A stretch of DNA of 34,084 nucleotides from positions 1 to 34,084 of the forward strand of contig JAFRGQ010000061.1 in NCBI GenBank assembly GCA_017433725.1, read 5' to 3'. A program made the position numbers and the translations under genes. Below the pieces are notes generated by a model that saw only the letters and a program-made list of their open reading frames with translations, had not been told where the DNA came from and did no database searches. Positions 15,426 through 23,396 of the stretch are shown here, piece by piece (position 1 is the first letter of the stretch; every line of letters starts with the position of its first letter). The DNA comes from Lachnospiraceae bacterium. GTDB taxonomy: Bacteria; Bacillota; Clostridia; Lachnospirales; Lachnospiraceae.

Positions 15426-16288
15426 TGACTGAAAATGAAAGAGCTGCAAGAAAAAAGAAAATCATGCACGCTGTTATGTGGGTCGTGCTGCTTCTTCTCT
15501 TCATCTGCTTTGTATCACCGTTCATCCTGGTTGTCATCAATGTTTTTAAAACAAAAGCAGATATCACGACCAACCCGTTGGCAATCGTCGGAAAGCATGG
15601 CTTCACTATGAAGAATTTCCCGGAAGCCATGAAGAAAATGAATTTCTGGCGTGTCTTCGCTAACTCCGCGATTATTACAATTTCAGCGACTCTGCTGACA
15701 ATTGTGGTATCTTCTATGGCTTCCTTTGTTATCGTCAGAAACCAGAAATGGAAGGCATGCGCGCTCCTGTTCTCGGCAATGGTAGCTTCCATGGTCATTC
15801 CGTTTCAGGTTCTGATGGTACCGCTCGTCTCGGTATACGGCGGAACACTCGGAGTCCTGAATCACAGACTTACTCTTATTCTGATGCATGTCGGATTCTC
15901 GGTATCCATGGCGACATTCATGTTCCACGGAGCGATTCACACGAACATACCGCTTGAACTCGAGGAAGCTGCACTGATCGACGGGTGTACCCGCTGGCAG
16001 ACTTACTGGCAGATCGTATTCCCGCTTCTGACACCTACAATCGCAACGGTAGCGATCATTGACGCTATGGCATTCTGGAACGACTACCTTCTTCCGAGCC
16101 TTGTGTTGACCAAGAAGGAGCTTTACACGATCCCAATTGCTACCCAGGCGTTCTATGGCACATATTCAACAGACATCGGTCTTGTCATGGCTGCGCTTCT
16201 TCTGGCTATGCTGCCGATTTTGATCCTGTATGTGTTCCTGCAGCGTTTCATCGTCGAGGGCGTTACTTCGGGTGCTGTTAAGGGTTGA
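15425..16288 (+). CDS. ABC sugar permease, MalG-type
   Basis: A 287-residue second permease of the CUT1 importer, with six predicted helices and an EAA loop ELEEAALIDGCTRWQTYWQIVFPLL (about 179-203). The conserved C-terminal FLQRFIVEGVTSGAVKG end is intact, typical of MalG-like proteins. It completes the operon; no ATP-binding subunit follows, so a shared MsmK/MsiK-type ATPase encoded elsewhere is expected. A strong terminator lies 130 bp downstream. Confidence 0.93.
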   Translation: MTENERAARKKKIMHAVMWVVLLLLFICFVSPFILVVINVFKTKADITTNPLAIVGKHGFTMKNFPEAMKKMNFWRVFANSAIITISATLLTIVVSSMASFVIVRNQKWKACALLFSAMVASMVIPFQVLMVPLVSVYGGTLGVLNHRLTLILMHVGFSVSMATFMFHGAIHTNIPLELEEAALIDGCTRWQTYWQIVFPLLTPTIATVAIIDAMAFWNDYLLPSLVLTKKELYTIPIATQAFYGTYSTDIGLVMAALLLAMLPILILYVFLQRFIVEGVTSGAVKG

Positions 16289-16419
16289 TTCTGTCAAAGT
16301 AGAAGATACTCACTGTTTTACGATTTAGAAGATGAGTGTCACCTTGCGCGCGTATTATAGATTTACGTCACGAGTATTGCGCGATGAAGAATAATCTATA
16401 CTGTTTAATGCCCTGTGCG
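16289..16419. other. Non-coding 3' region of the sugar operon
   Basis: No gene seen. An ATAGATT/AATCTAT pair (about 16351-16357 and 16393-16399) and a GCGCG/CGCG pair could fold the transcript tail before the terminator. Nothing else is recognised. Confidence 0.4.
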
Positions 16420-16476
16420 GGACTGCCGCATCGAGGAGTGAAACATCACTTCCTTTTGATGCGGCAGTCCTTTTTT
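16420..16476 (+). terminator. Rho-independent terminator of the fructoside operon
   Basis: A 13-bp perfect stem (16420-16432 with 16458-16470) followed by TTTTTT (16471-16476). The loop holds a second hairpin (GGAGTGA/TCACTTCC with a bulge). Confidence 0.9.
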
Positions 16477-16620
16477 GTAAAATTGTCAACACAATTGTGC
16501 GAGAGAATGGTATTATGTACGAAGAATAAAACTTCTCACTCGTCTCTTTGAGGCAAAGTAAAGCACTATGGTGTGGGAAGTTTTCATTAGAATAACTTCA
16601 AAAAGAAGGAGGAATCAAAA
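16477..16620 (+). promoter_or_regulatory. Structured leader of the serine transporter gene
   Basis: The leader contains CACAATTGTG (about 16490-16499), then a long-range stem AAAACTTC (16528-16535) with GAAGTTTT (16577-16584) enclosing CTTTG/CAAAG (16546-16558). AAGGAGG (16606-16612) is the binding site. No good -35/-10 pair was found. Fragments resemble a glycine aptamer core, but key elements are missing. Confidence 0.35.
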
Positions 16621-17841
16621 TTGATAAAAAAATGGAATTCCCTGAGTCTCATCGTGCGCATCTGCATCGGTCTGGTTATCGGTGCAGTGCTCGGATTACT
16701 TTTCCCGAACTTATCGGGAATCCCCGTACTCGGTAAGCTGTTCGTCGGCGCCCTGAAAGCTATCGCGCCGATCCTGGTCTTTATTCTTGTCTCGTCATCG
16801 CTGGCCAACGCCAAGGGCGGAAATATGAAGCAGTTCCGGACAGTTATCTTTCTGTATCTCTTCAGTACACTGTGTGCAGCGGTAGTGGCGGTTCTGGTCA
16901 ACTTTATACATCCGGTCACCATTACACTGGCCGGCGTTGATCCGACACAGGGGTTTGATCCGCCCAGCAGTATGGTGGATATCATCAGCAACCTGCTCTT
17001 CAGCTTAGTTGATAACCCGCTGTCGGCTATGCTCAATGCAAGTTATATCGGAATCCTGTTCTGGGCTGTTATCTTCGGCTTTGCTCTCAAGACTGCCGGG
17101 GACGGTACCAAGAAAGTAATGGAGGATCTTGCGGACGGAACATCCAAGGTCGTGCGCTGGATCATAAGCTGTGCACCGTTCGGCATTCTCGGTCTGGTAT
17201 ATGAGGCTGTTTCGACAAGCGGTCTTGAGATTTTTACAGTATACGGAGAGCTTGTCCTCGTGCTGGTCATTTCCATGCTTATTGTGGCGCTGGTAGTTAA
17301 CCCGCTGATCGTAGGTATTACGTTGAAACACAATCCGTATCCGCTCATATTCAAATGTATCCGCCAGAGCGGCGTAACAGCTTTCTTCACCAGAAGCTCC
17401 GCTGCAAATATCCCTGTAAATATGGAGCTCTGCGAGGAGCTCGGTCTCGATGAGGATATGTATTCGGTATCCATTCCGCTCGGCGCAACGATCAACATGG
17501 ACGGAGCTGCGGCGGTCATCACGACATTTGCGCTGTCTGCTGCAAATACCGCCGGCGTCCATGTAACTCTGCCGATGGCGATCCTTCTGAGTATTATCGC
17601 GACATTCTCGGCGTGCGGTGCTTCCGGCGTAGCCGGCGGTTCACTGCTGCTGGTCCCGCTCGGATGCTCTCTGTTCGGTATCTCCAATGATGTGGCTATG
17701 CAGATCGTCGGCGTCGGCTTTATCGTCAGCGTTATTCAGGATTCTCTGGAAACAGCTCTTAACTCTTCAGGTGACGTAATCTTTACTGCAACAGCAGAAT
17801 TCCTTGAATGGAAGAAAGAAGGCAGAGAGCTTCCGCTTTAA
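16621..17841 (+). CDS. sstT: Serine/threonine:Na+ symporter (SstT)
   Basis: A 406-residue member of the dicarboxylate/amino acid:cation symporter family, SstT subgroup, with eight or more hydrophobic segments. Hallmarks are the re-entrant loop AFFTRSSAANIPVNMELCEELGLD (about 258-281), the ATINMDGAAAV motif (about 291-301) and SACGASGVAGGSLLLVPL. The start is TTG 16621, set by AAGGAGG with an 8-nt spacer; the usual SstT N-terminus begins there. It imports serine and threonine with sodium. The next gene is an L-serine dehydratase 42 bp away, so imported serine is probably burned to pyruvate and ammonia. Confidence 0.93.
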   Translation: MIKKWNSLSLIVRICIGLVIGAVLGLLFPNLSGIPVLGKLFVGALKAIAPILVFILVSSSLANAKGGNMKQFRTVIFLYLFSTLCAAVVAVLVNFIHPVTITLAGVDPTQGFDPPSSMVDIISNLLFSLVDNPLSAMLNASYIGILFWAVIFGFALKTAGDGTKKVMEDLADGTSKVVRWIISCAPFGILGLVYEAVSTSGLEIFTVYGELVLVLVISMLIVALVVNPLIVGITLKHNPYPLIFKCIRQSGVTAFFTRSSAANIPVNMELCEELGLDEDMYSVSIPLGATINMDGAAAVITTFALSAANTAGVHVTLPMAILLSIIATFSACGASGVAGGSLLLVPLGCSLFGISNDVAMQIVGVGFIVSVIQDSLETALNSSGDVIFTATAEFLEWKKEGRELPL

Positions 17842-17883
17842 TTCTGTTTTATCCGTTTGAGAGAAAGGAGCTTCATTTTTACT

Positions 17884-19098
17884 ATGAAGAGCATAATCAG
17901 CGTCTATAAAATCGGTAACGGACCGTCCAGCTCTCATACCGTCGGACCTTACCACGCCGCGCAGACGTTCGGCAGCCGTTATCCGGATGCGGATTCCTAC
18001 GAGGTCACGCTTTACGGGTCGCTGGCTTTCACCGGAGAGGGACACGGCACCGGAAAGGCGATACTCAGCGGGCTTCCCGGAGCGAAAATCGTATTTGACC
18101 GCGAAACCAGAGAGGAAGACCTGCCGCATCCGAACACAATGCTGTTCAAAGCGTTCAAGGATGGGAAAGAGATTGCCGCGACGAGGATCTTCAGCATCGG
18201 TGGTGGATCTATTCGTATTGAAAATGAATCCTCCGAGGAGGACAGGGAAGTCTACCCGCAGAAAAACTTTTCCGAAATCGTAGCTCTGTGCAATCAGGAG
18301 AAGATCAGTATCCTACAGCTGATTTACATACTGGAGGGATATACACTCCGTGATTATTTGAGGAAGGTCTGGAAGGCCATGCAGGAGTCGGTCGAGCGCG
18401 GACTTGTCGCCGACGGCGTACTGCCCGGCGGGCTGAATCTCACAAGGAAAGCAAAATATCTTTACGGAAAGCGTTGCTATAACGAGAGCGCCGACGTTAC
18501 GATGAACCGTGTGATTGCGGCTTACGCGTACGCGGTCAGTGAGGAAAATGCGGCTGAGAATGTGGTAGTCACAGCGCCGACATGCGGGAGCTGCGGAGTT
18601 CTGCCGTCCATTCTCTATTATATGTACAAAGACCGCGGATTTCCGGAGGAGGAGATCCTGGATGCGCTTGCTGTGGCCGGTCTGATCGGCAACGTGATTC
18701 GTACAAATGCGAGCATATCCGGTGCCGAGTGCGGATGCCAGGCGGAGATCGGCAGCGCCTGCTCTATGGCAGCCGCGGCTGTCGCTCAGCTTTATGGATT
18801 GTCCATCGACCAGATCGAGTATGCTGCGGAAATCGCGATGGAGCATAACCTGGGACTTACCTGCGATCCGGTCGGCGGGCTCGTGCAGATTCCCTGCATT
18901 GAGAGGAATGCGGTTGCCGCGATGCGTGCATTGAGTTCGGTGAACCTTTCGAGGTTCCTGTATGCGACAAGAAAAATCTCGTTTGACGATGTCGTCGCTA
19001 CGATGTATCGCACAGGTCTGGACCTGAATGAGAAGTATCGGGAGACATCTCACGGAGGTCTCGCCCAGATCTACCGGGAGGAAATAGAACAGCAGTAA
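17884..19098 (+). CDS. sdaA: L-serine dehydratase, single-chain iron-sulfur type
   Basis: About 404 residues, with the beta domain (KSIISVYKIGNGPSSSHT...) and alpha domain in one chain. Converts L-serine to pyruvate and ammonia using an oxygen-labile [4Fe-4S] cluster. Cysteine motifs APTCGSCGVLPS, the ECGCQAEIGSACSM stretch and GLTCDPVGGLVQIPC are all present and supply the cluster ligands and active site. The ACT regulatory domain of some relatives is absent. A TTG at 17857 in frame overlaps the AAAGGAG site, so ATG 17884, which begins the conserved sequence, is preferred although the spacer is long (13 nt). Co-transcribed with sstT. Confidence 0.93.
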   Translation: MKSIISVYKIGNGPSSSHTVGPYHAAQTFGSRYPDADSYEVTLYGSLAFTGEGHGTGKAILSGLPGAKIVFDRETREEDLPHPNTMLFKAFKDGKEIAATRIFSIGGGSIRIENESSEEDREVYPQKNFSEIVALCNQEKISILQLIYILEGYTLRDYLRKVWKAMQESVERGLVADGVLPGGLNLTRKAKYLYGKRCYNESADVTMNRVIAAYAYAVSEENAAENVVVTAPTCGSCGVLPSILYYMYKDRGFPEEEILDALAVAGLIGNVIRTNASISGAECGCQAEIGSACSMAAAAVAQLYGLSIDQIEYAAEIAMEHNLGLTCDPVGGLVQIPCIERNAVAAMRALSSVNLSRFLYATRKISFDDVVATMYRTGLDLNEKYRETSHGGLAQIYREEIEQQ

Positions 19099-19104
19099 TA
19101 TGGG

Positions 19105-19145
19105 AGCGGAGCGGATGCGTATACTTACGCAACGGCTCCGCTTTT
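19105..19145 (+). terminator. Terminator after the serine operon
   Basis: AGCGGAGC (19105-19112) pairs with GCTCCGCT (19135-19142), enclosing a TGCGTA/TACGCA stem; a short T-run follows. It starts 6 bp after the stop codon. Confidence 0.75.
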
Positions 19146-19213
19146 GTAATAAAAGAAGGCTGTTTGCCACCGGGAACAGGACGCGGCATTTTGAACAAAT
19201 ATATGTATCATAT

Positions 19214-19236
19214 CGCCCGTTTGGGCGCTTTTTTTT
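19214..19236 (+). terminator. Second terminator in the 19099-19453 gap
   Basis: CGCCC/GGGCG with a 4-nt loop (19214-19227) followed by T8 (19229-19236). The rest of this 355-bp gap holds AT-rich sequence and the promoter and operator region of the next operon; no gene is seen in it. Confidence 0.8.
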
Positions 19237-19334
19237 GCGCAAAAGGTACGAAATATAGTCAAACAGACATGAAAATGCATCAAATAGTATACGTGCGAAC
19301 AACTTTCGAAATAAAAATAGAAATTTTTCAAAAT

Positions 19335-19383
19335 AACAGTTGACAAACACTTCGATTGTTGTTACAATAACATCAACAGTTGA
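19335..19383 (+). promoter_or_regulatory. Promoter with twin operator-like repeats, hexitol operon
   Basis: TTGACA (19340-19345) and TACAAT (19363-19368) with a 17-bp spacer. The 9-mer AACAGTTGA occurs twice in the same orientation, 40 bp apart. One copy overlaps the -35 (19335-19343) and the other lies at the expected transcription start (19375-19383). This is a typical repressor layout, perhaps DeoR- or GntR-like; the regulator gene is not in the window. Confidence 0.7.
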
Positions 19384-19453
19384 AACGACAGTAAAAAGTA
19401 AGGAATGAGTTATTAAAACGATACTTTCTATACTGTAAGAAAAGGAGGAAACT

Positions 19454-20707
19454 ATGAAAGCAAAAGCAGTCAGACTTCACGCAGCCAACGATTTGAGACT
19501 CGAGGAGTTCGAACTTCCGGAGATCAAAGATGATGAGATCCTGGTAAAGGTCGTTTCGGACAGTGTATGTATGTCAACATACAAATGCGCGATTCTCGGA
19601 ACAAAGCACAAGAGAGTCCATGAGGATGTTGCGGAGCATCCGGCAATCATGGGACACGAGATGGCCGGCGACATCGTTAAGGTCGGAAAGGCTCATCAGG
19701 ACAAGTTCAAACCGGGCATGAAATTTACTCTTCAGCCGGCTCTGAACTACAAGGGAACAATGTGGAGCCCGGGTTACTCTTATGAGTTCTTCGGCGGAGA
19801 TACGACATACTGCATCGTTCCGGCAGAGGTCATGGAACTCGGATGCATGCTTGAGTACAAAGGAAAAGCTTACTATGAAGCTTCACTGGCAGAGCCGTAC
19901 TCCTGCAGCGTAGGTGCTTTCCATGCAGCATATCACACAAAGATGGGCGTTTACACACATGAGATGGGTATCGTCGAGGGCGGCAAGCTTGCCATCATGG
20001 CAGGTGCAGGCCCGATGGGTCTCGGAGCTCTGAGTTACGCTATGAACTGCGACAGACGTCCGGGAATGATCGTCGTAACAGACGTTAATCAGGAGAGACT
20101 GGACCGCGCAGCTGAACTCTTCCCGGCAGAGGAAGCTAAGGAGAAGGGAATTGAGCTTCACCTTGTCAACACCGCCAATTATGAAGATCCGGTCGCTTAT
20201 CTCCGCGAGCTGACAGGCGGCACAGGATATGACGATGTACTGTGCTACGCTCCGGTAGCTTCGCTTGTAACACAGTCCAGTGCAATCCTGGGACGTGACG
20301 GCTGCCTGAACTTCTTCGCAGGCCCGACAGACCCGAACTTCTCTGCAACGATGAACTTCTATGATGTCCATTACAATTCAACTCATGTAATGGGAACAAC
20401 AGGCGGAAATACGGCAGACATGGTCGAGTGCCTTGAGCTCACAGCAGCAGGACGCATCAATCCGGCAGTTATGGTCACACATATCGGCGGCTTGGATGCA
20501 GCAGCTGAGACGACACTGAATCTTCCGAAGATCCCCGGCGGAAAGAAGCTCATTTATAACCATATTGAAATGCCGCTCATCGCTCTCACGGATCTCCGCG
20601 AGAAGGGCAAAGAGGACGAGAGATATACAGTGCTTGCAGACATCGTTGATGCACACAGAGGTCTCTGGTGCCCGGAAGCAGAAGAGTATCTGCTTGCTAA
20701 TTTCTAA
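19454..20707 (+). CDS. SorE-like zinc-dependent sugar-phosphate dehydrogenase
   Basis: A 417-residue medium-chain dehydrogenase closely resembling L-sorbose-1-phosphate reductase SorE, with shared blocks such as SVCMSTYK, GYSYEFFGG, NFFAGPTDPNF and VMVTHIGGLDA. Catalytic zinc ligands are C39 and the H68-E69 pair; the NAD(P) site is AGAGPMGLGA (about 182-191). The four-cysteine structural zinc lobe of ordinary alcohol dehydrogenases is missing, as in SorE. It is encoded directly before a mannitol-type PTS permease and probably oxidises the incoming hexitol phosphate. Whether the product is fructose-6-P, fructose-1-P or sorbose-1-P cannot be read from sequence. AAAGGAGG gives a clear start. Confidence 0.88.
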   Translation: MKAKAVRLHAANDLRLEEFELPEIKDDEILVKVVSDSVCMSTYKCAILGTKHKRVHEDVAEHPAIMGHEMAGDIVKVGKAHQDKFKPGMKFTLQPALNYKGTMWSPGYSYEFFGGDTTYCIVPAEVMELGCMLEYKGKAYYEASLAEPYSCSVGAFHAAYHTKMGVYTHEMGIVEGGKLAIMAGAGPMGLGALSYAMNCDRRPGMIVVTDVNQERLDRAAELFPAEEAKEKGIELHLVNTANYEDPVAYLRELTGGTGYDDVLCYAPVASLVTQSSAILGRDGCLNFFAGPTDPNFSATMNFYDVHYNSTHVMGTTGGNTADMVECLELTAAGRINPAVMVTHIGGLDAAAETTLNLPKIPGGKKLIYNHIEMPLIALTDLREKGKEDERYTVLADIVDAHRGLWCPEAEEYLLANF

Positions 20708-20731
20708 GAATTGAGACAGGCACGTAATTGT

Positions 20732-20866
20732 GCGGTTGAATAGGAACGCTACAGCGTTTTAACCGCGCCGAGTAAGGTGCAAAGCACCTTTTGCACCTTG
20801 CGACCGCGATTAAAATACCAGGGGCATTCTCATTCAGAATTGCCGGTTCTTAGCTGAGAATGCCCC
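20732..20866. repeat. Folded intergenic region within the hexitol operon
   Basis: In the 285-bp gap between the dehydrogenase and PTS genes there are several perfect stems. They are GCGGTT/AACCGC (20732-20766) around AACGCT/AGCGTT (20745-20758), AAGGTGC/GCACCTT (20774-20790), and a 12-bp stem GGGGCATTCTCA (20821-20832) with its complement at 20855-20866. GCACCTT is repeated at 20793-20799, so AAGGTGC has two possible partners. No T-run follows the last stem. Nearer the PTS gene, TACAAAATA occurs twice, about 22 bp apart. Possible roles are RNA processing, attenuation or a dispersed palindrome. Confidence 0.6.
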
Positions 20867-20992
20867 CTCCTCCTGCTTATGCAGGGCACTATGGGCTACC
20901 GGTCGCGTCGGAGCCCGAACAGTGCATAATTTATCATAATACAAAATACTGCAAAATTTCTGTACAAAATAGAGAACAAAGGGAGAAGCAAT

Positions 20993-22867
20993 ATGAAGAA
21001 CGCACTTCAGAGATTTGGAAAATTCTTATCGGCAATGGTCATGCCGAACATTGGCGCATTCATCGCATGGGGTTTTATCACAGCTCTATTCATCCCGGAC
21101 GGCTGGCTGCCGAATGAACAGCTCGCCTCCATCCAGCCTTATATGCTGACTTACCTGCTTCCGGTCCTTATCGCTTTTACCGGCGGTAAGATGGTAGGCG
21201 GAGACAGAGGCGGCGTTATGGGCGCTATCGCTGTCGTCGGATGTATCGCCGGTGTCGGCGGAACAGACGGACAGCCGATGCTTATGGGCGCAATGCTTAT
21301 GGGCCCGTTCGCAGGTCTGATCATCAAGAAGTTCGACCAGTTCATGGAAACAAGAATGCCGGCCGGCTTCGAAATGCTGATCAACAACTTCTCAGTCGGT
21401 ATCATCGGTATGCTCGTAGCTATCCTCGGATACTATGTAATCGGACCGTTCATGACAGCAATCCTCGCAGTGCTCACAGCAGGCGTAGATGTTCTTATCA
21501 AGAACAACCTTCTTCCGCTGGCAGCAATCTTCATCGAGCCTGCTAAGGTCCTGTTCCTCAACAACGCAATCAACCACGGTATCTTCACACCGATCGGTGC
21601 TGAGCAGGTCAAGACAGCCGGCAAGTCCATCATGTACATGCTGGAAGCTAACCCGGGTCCGGGTCTCGGCGTTCTGCTTGCATACTGGATGTTCGCAAAA
21701 GACAAAGCAACCAAGGATTCCGCTCCGGGCGCTATCATCATCCACTTCCTCGGTGGTATCCATGAGATCTACTTCCCGTACGTACTCATGAACCCGGTCG
21801 TAATCATTGCTCCGATCGTAGGTAATATCTGCGCTATCACATGGTTCTCCATCACAGGCTGCGGCCTTAAGGGACCGTCCTCACCGGGTTCCATCATCGC
21901 TTTTATGGCAATGGCTCCGAAGGACAAAATGCTGTTTATTCTCATCGGTGTAGCTATCGCAGCAGCAGTATCCTGCGCAATTGCATCCGTTATCATCAAG
22001 GCAACAAGCACATCAACATCTATCGAAGAAGCTCAGGGCCAGATGGCTGACATGAAGGCTCAGGCCAAGGGCGGAGCAACAGTCACTGATGCAGCTTCCG
22101 TACGTATGGTCATCTTCGCATGCGACGCCGGCATGGGCTCCTCCGCAATGGGTGCTACAAAGTTCCGCAACCGCATTAAGGCAGTAAGACCTGACATCAC
22201 TGTAAAGAATACTTCTGTTGACAACATTCCGGCAGAATGCAACATCGCAGTCGTACAGACAACTCTTGCAGACCGTGCAAGAAAATCCGCTCCGAACGCA
22301 CAGCTCGTTACGATCGGCAACTTCCTCAACGATCCGGCACTGGATGCACTTTATGTACAGCTCACAACGCTTGACGCAATGGCTTCAGAAGAGCCGGAGA
22401 AGAGCGCAGTCGATGAGATGCTTGAGACAGCTACCAAGAATATTAAGAAGGATGTCATCATCCGTGATAGCATCCGCCTGAATCAGCCTTCCGTAACAAA
22501 GGAAGAGGCTATCAGAAGAGCAGGCGAGCTCCTCGTCGAGAGAGGCGCTGTAGAGCCGCAGTACATCGACGCTATGCTTGAGAGAGAGCGTCTGGTAAGC
22601 ACTTACATGGGTATGGGCATTGCGATCCCGCACGGCACATCCCAGGCTAAGGGCACTGTCAAGAAAACGGCCATCACAATGCTTCAGTATCCGGATGGCG
22701 TAGACTTCGGCGATGAGAAGGCTCAGCTTGTATTCGGTATCGCAGGTATCGGCGATGAGCATCTTGACCTCCTTGGCAAGATCGCGGAGTGTCTGGATGA
22801 CGAAGAGGTCCTTGAGAAGATGAAGACTACCAACGATGTAGACTGGATTCTTAAGCAGCTTTCATAA
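20993..22867 (+). CDS. mtlA: PTS mannitol-type EIICBA permease
   Basis: A 624-residue fused mannitol-class PTS transporter. IIC (about 1-340) carries the substrate-site motif GGIHEIYFP (254-262). IIB has phosphocysteine C377 in FACDAGMGSSAMGA. IIA (about 480-624) has phosphohistidine H547 in AIPHGT. Imports and phosphorylates mannitol or a related hexitol. GGGAG precedes ATG 20993. It lies 285 bp after the SorE-like dehydrogenase. A canonical mannitol-1-phosphate dehydrogenase (MtlD) and MtlR are absent from the window, which makes the exact hexitol less certain. Confidence 0.93.
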   Translation: MKNALQRFGKFLSAMVMPNIGAFIAWGFITALFIPDGWLPNEQLASIQPYMLTYLLPVLIAFTGGKMVGGDRGGVMGAIAVVGCIAGVGGTDGQPMLMGAMLMGPFAGLIIKKFDQFMETRMPAGFEMLINNFSVGIIGMLVAILGYYVIGPFMTAILAVLTAGVDVLIKNNLLPLAAIFIEPAKVLFLNNAINHGIFTPIGAEQVKTAGKSIMYMLEANPGPGLGVLLAYWMFAKDKATKDSAPGAIIIHFLGGIHEIYFPYVLMNPVVIIAPIVGNICAITWFSITGCGLKGPSSPGSIIAFMAMAPKDKMLFILIGVAIAAAVSCAIASVIIKATSTSTSIEEAQGQMADMKAQAKGGATVTDAASVRMVIFACDAGMGSSAMGATKFRNRIKAVRPDITVKNTSVDNIPAECNIAVVQTTLADRARKSAPNAQLVTIGNFLNDPALDALYVQLTTLDAMASEEPEKSAVDEMLETATKNIKKDVIIRDSIRLNQPSVTKEEAIRRAGELLVERGAVEPQYIDAMLERERLVSTYMGMGIAIPHGTSQAKGTVKKTAITMLQYPDGVDFGDEKAQLVFGIAGIGDEHLDLLGKIAECLDDEEVLEKMKTTNDVDWILKQLS

Positions 22868-22922
22868 GACATAAACAAGACATAAACACTATTTCATAGT
22901 TATTCTCATTCCATTTGTAGGG

Positions 22923-22954
22923 GGCTTCCGGAAACGGAGGCCTTCTGCTTTTTT
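22923..22954 (+). terminator. Terminator of the hexitol operon
   Basis: GGCTTCCG (22923-22930) pairs with CGGAGGCC (22935-22942) with one G-U, loop gaaa; T6 at 22949-22954. Just after the PTS stop an 11-bp unit AGACATAAACA is present twice in tandem (22867-22888). Confidence 0.8.
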
Positions 22955-23100
22955 GTCGTATGTTTTAGTCCATGAAAAAATATTTACACTATGTAGGTAT
23001 TTTGTTAATAGATAGCTTATATATGGTATTATAAAATTTTATAACACATATAAGAGGAACTTGATGTTCAGGGACGTCTCGACCTTGTTATCTCATGTGA

Positions 23101-23396
23101 GATTACTGCACTGCAAAATATTTTCACATACTGAAGGGTGACATTTCACGGATTTTCCATGTGGGGGCCGAGACCGGTATCCAGAAGTCGCAGAAAGAAC
23201 TGATGTCGGTGAACTGCTGGGGAACAGAGCAGGTCCTGAGGTTCGCGAAAACTGTGGACCTGGACGGTACCCTCGAGCGGTTTGTCTTTGTCTCGACAGC
23301 CTATGTTGCGGGAGTCAGAAACGGAACAATCATGGAAACGGATTCCCTGCCGGGCCGTTATTCGTCCTATTATGAGATGAGCAAAGCACGTGCAGT
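23101..23396 (+). pseudogene. Fragment of an SDR/thioester-reductase-like protein
   Basis: Open frame from just after a TGA at 23098. It encodes ILKGDISRIFHVGAETG, then SVNCWGTEQVLRFA and RFVFVSTAYVAG, the central part of an extended SDR of the reductase/epimerase kind. The N-terminal TGxxGxxG is absent and the sequence loses resemblance just after YYEMSKA, near 23390, where the GMC frame begins. There is no start with a binding site in this frame; an ATG with GAGG at 23064 is in another frame. An internal fragment left by deletion is the best reading. Confidence 0.65.

Noticed and set aside
16501-16560. Glycine riboswitch upstream of sstT
   Set aside because: Only scattered core elements match and the P2 hairpin is missing; kept as a low-interest finding rather than an annotation.
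18313-19350. 345-codon open frame on the minus strand
   Set aside because: It is antisense to the serine dehydratase, with no family resemblance and no binding site; its length follows from the codon bias of the real gene.
23029-23044. TTATAAAATTTTATAA perfect palindrome
   Set aside because: Pure A/T palindromes are common in AT-rich intergenic DNA; no linked gene with a believable start.
23064-23140. ATG with GAGG at 23064 as the start of the SDR gene
   Set aside because: It is in a different frame from the SDR fragment and stops at about 23139; the short product resembles nothing known.
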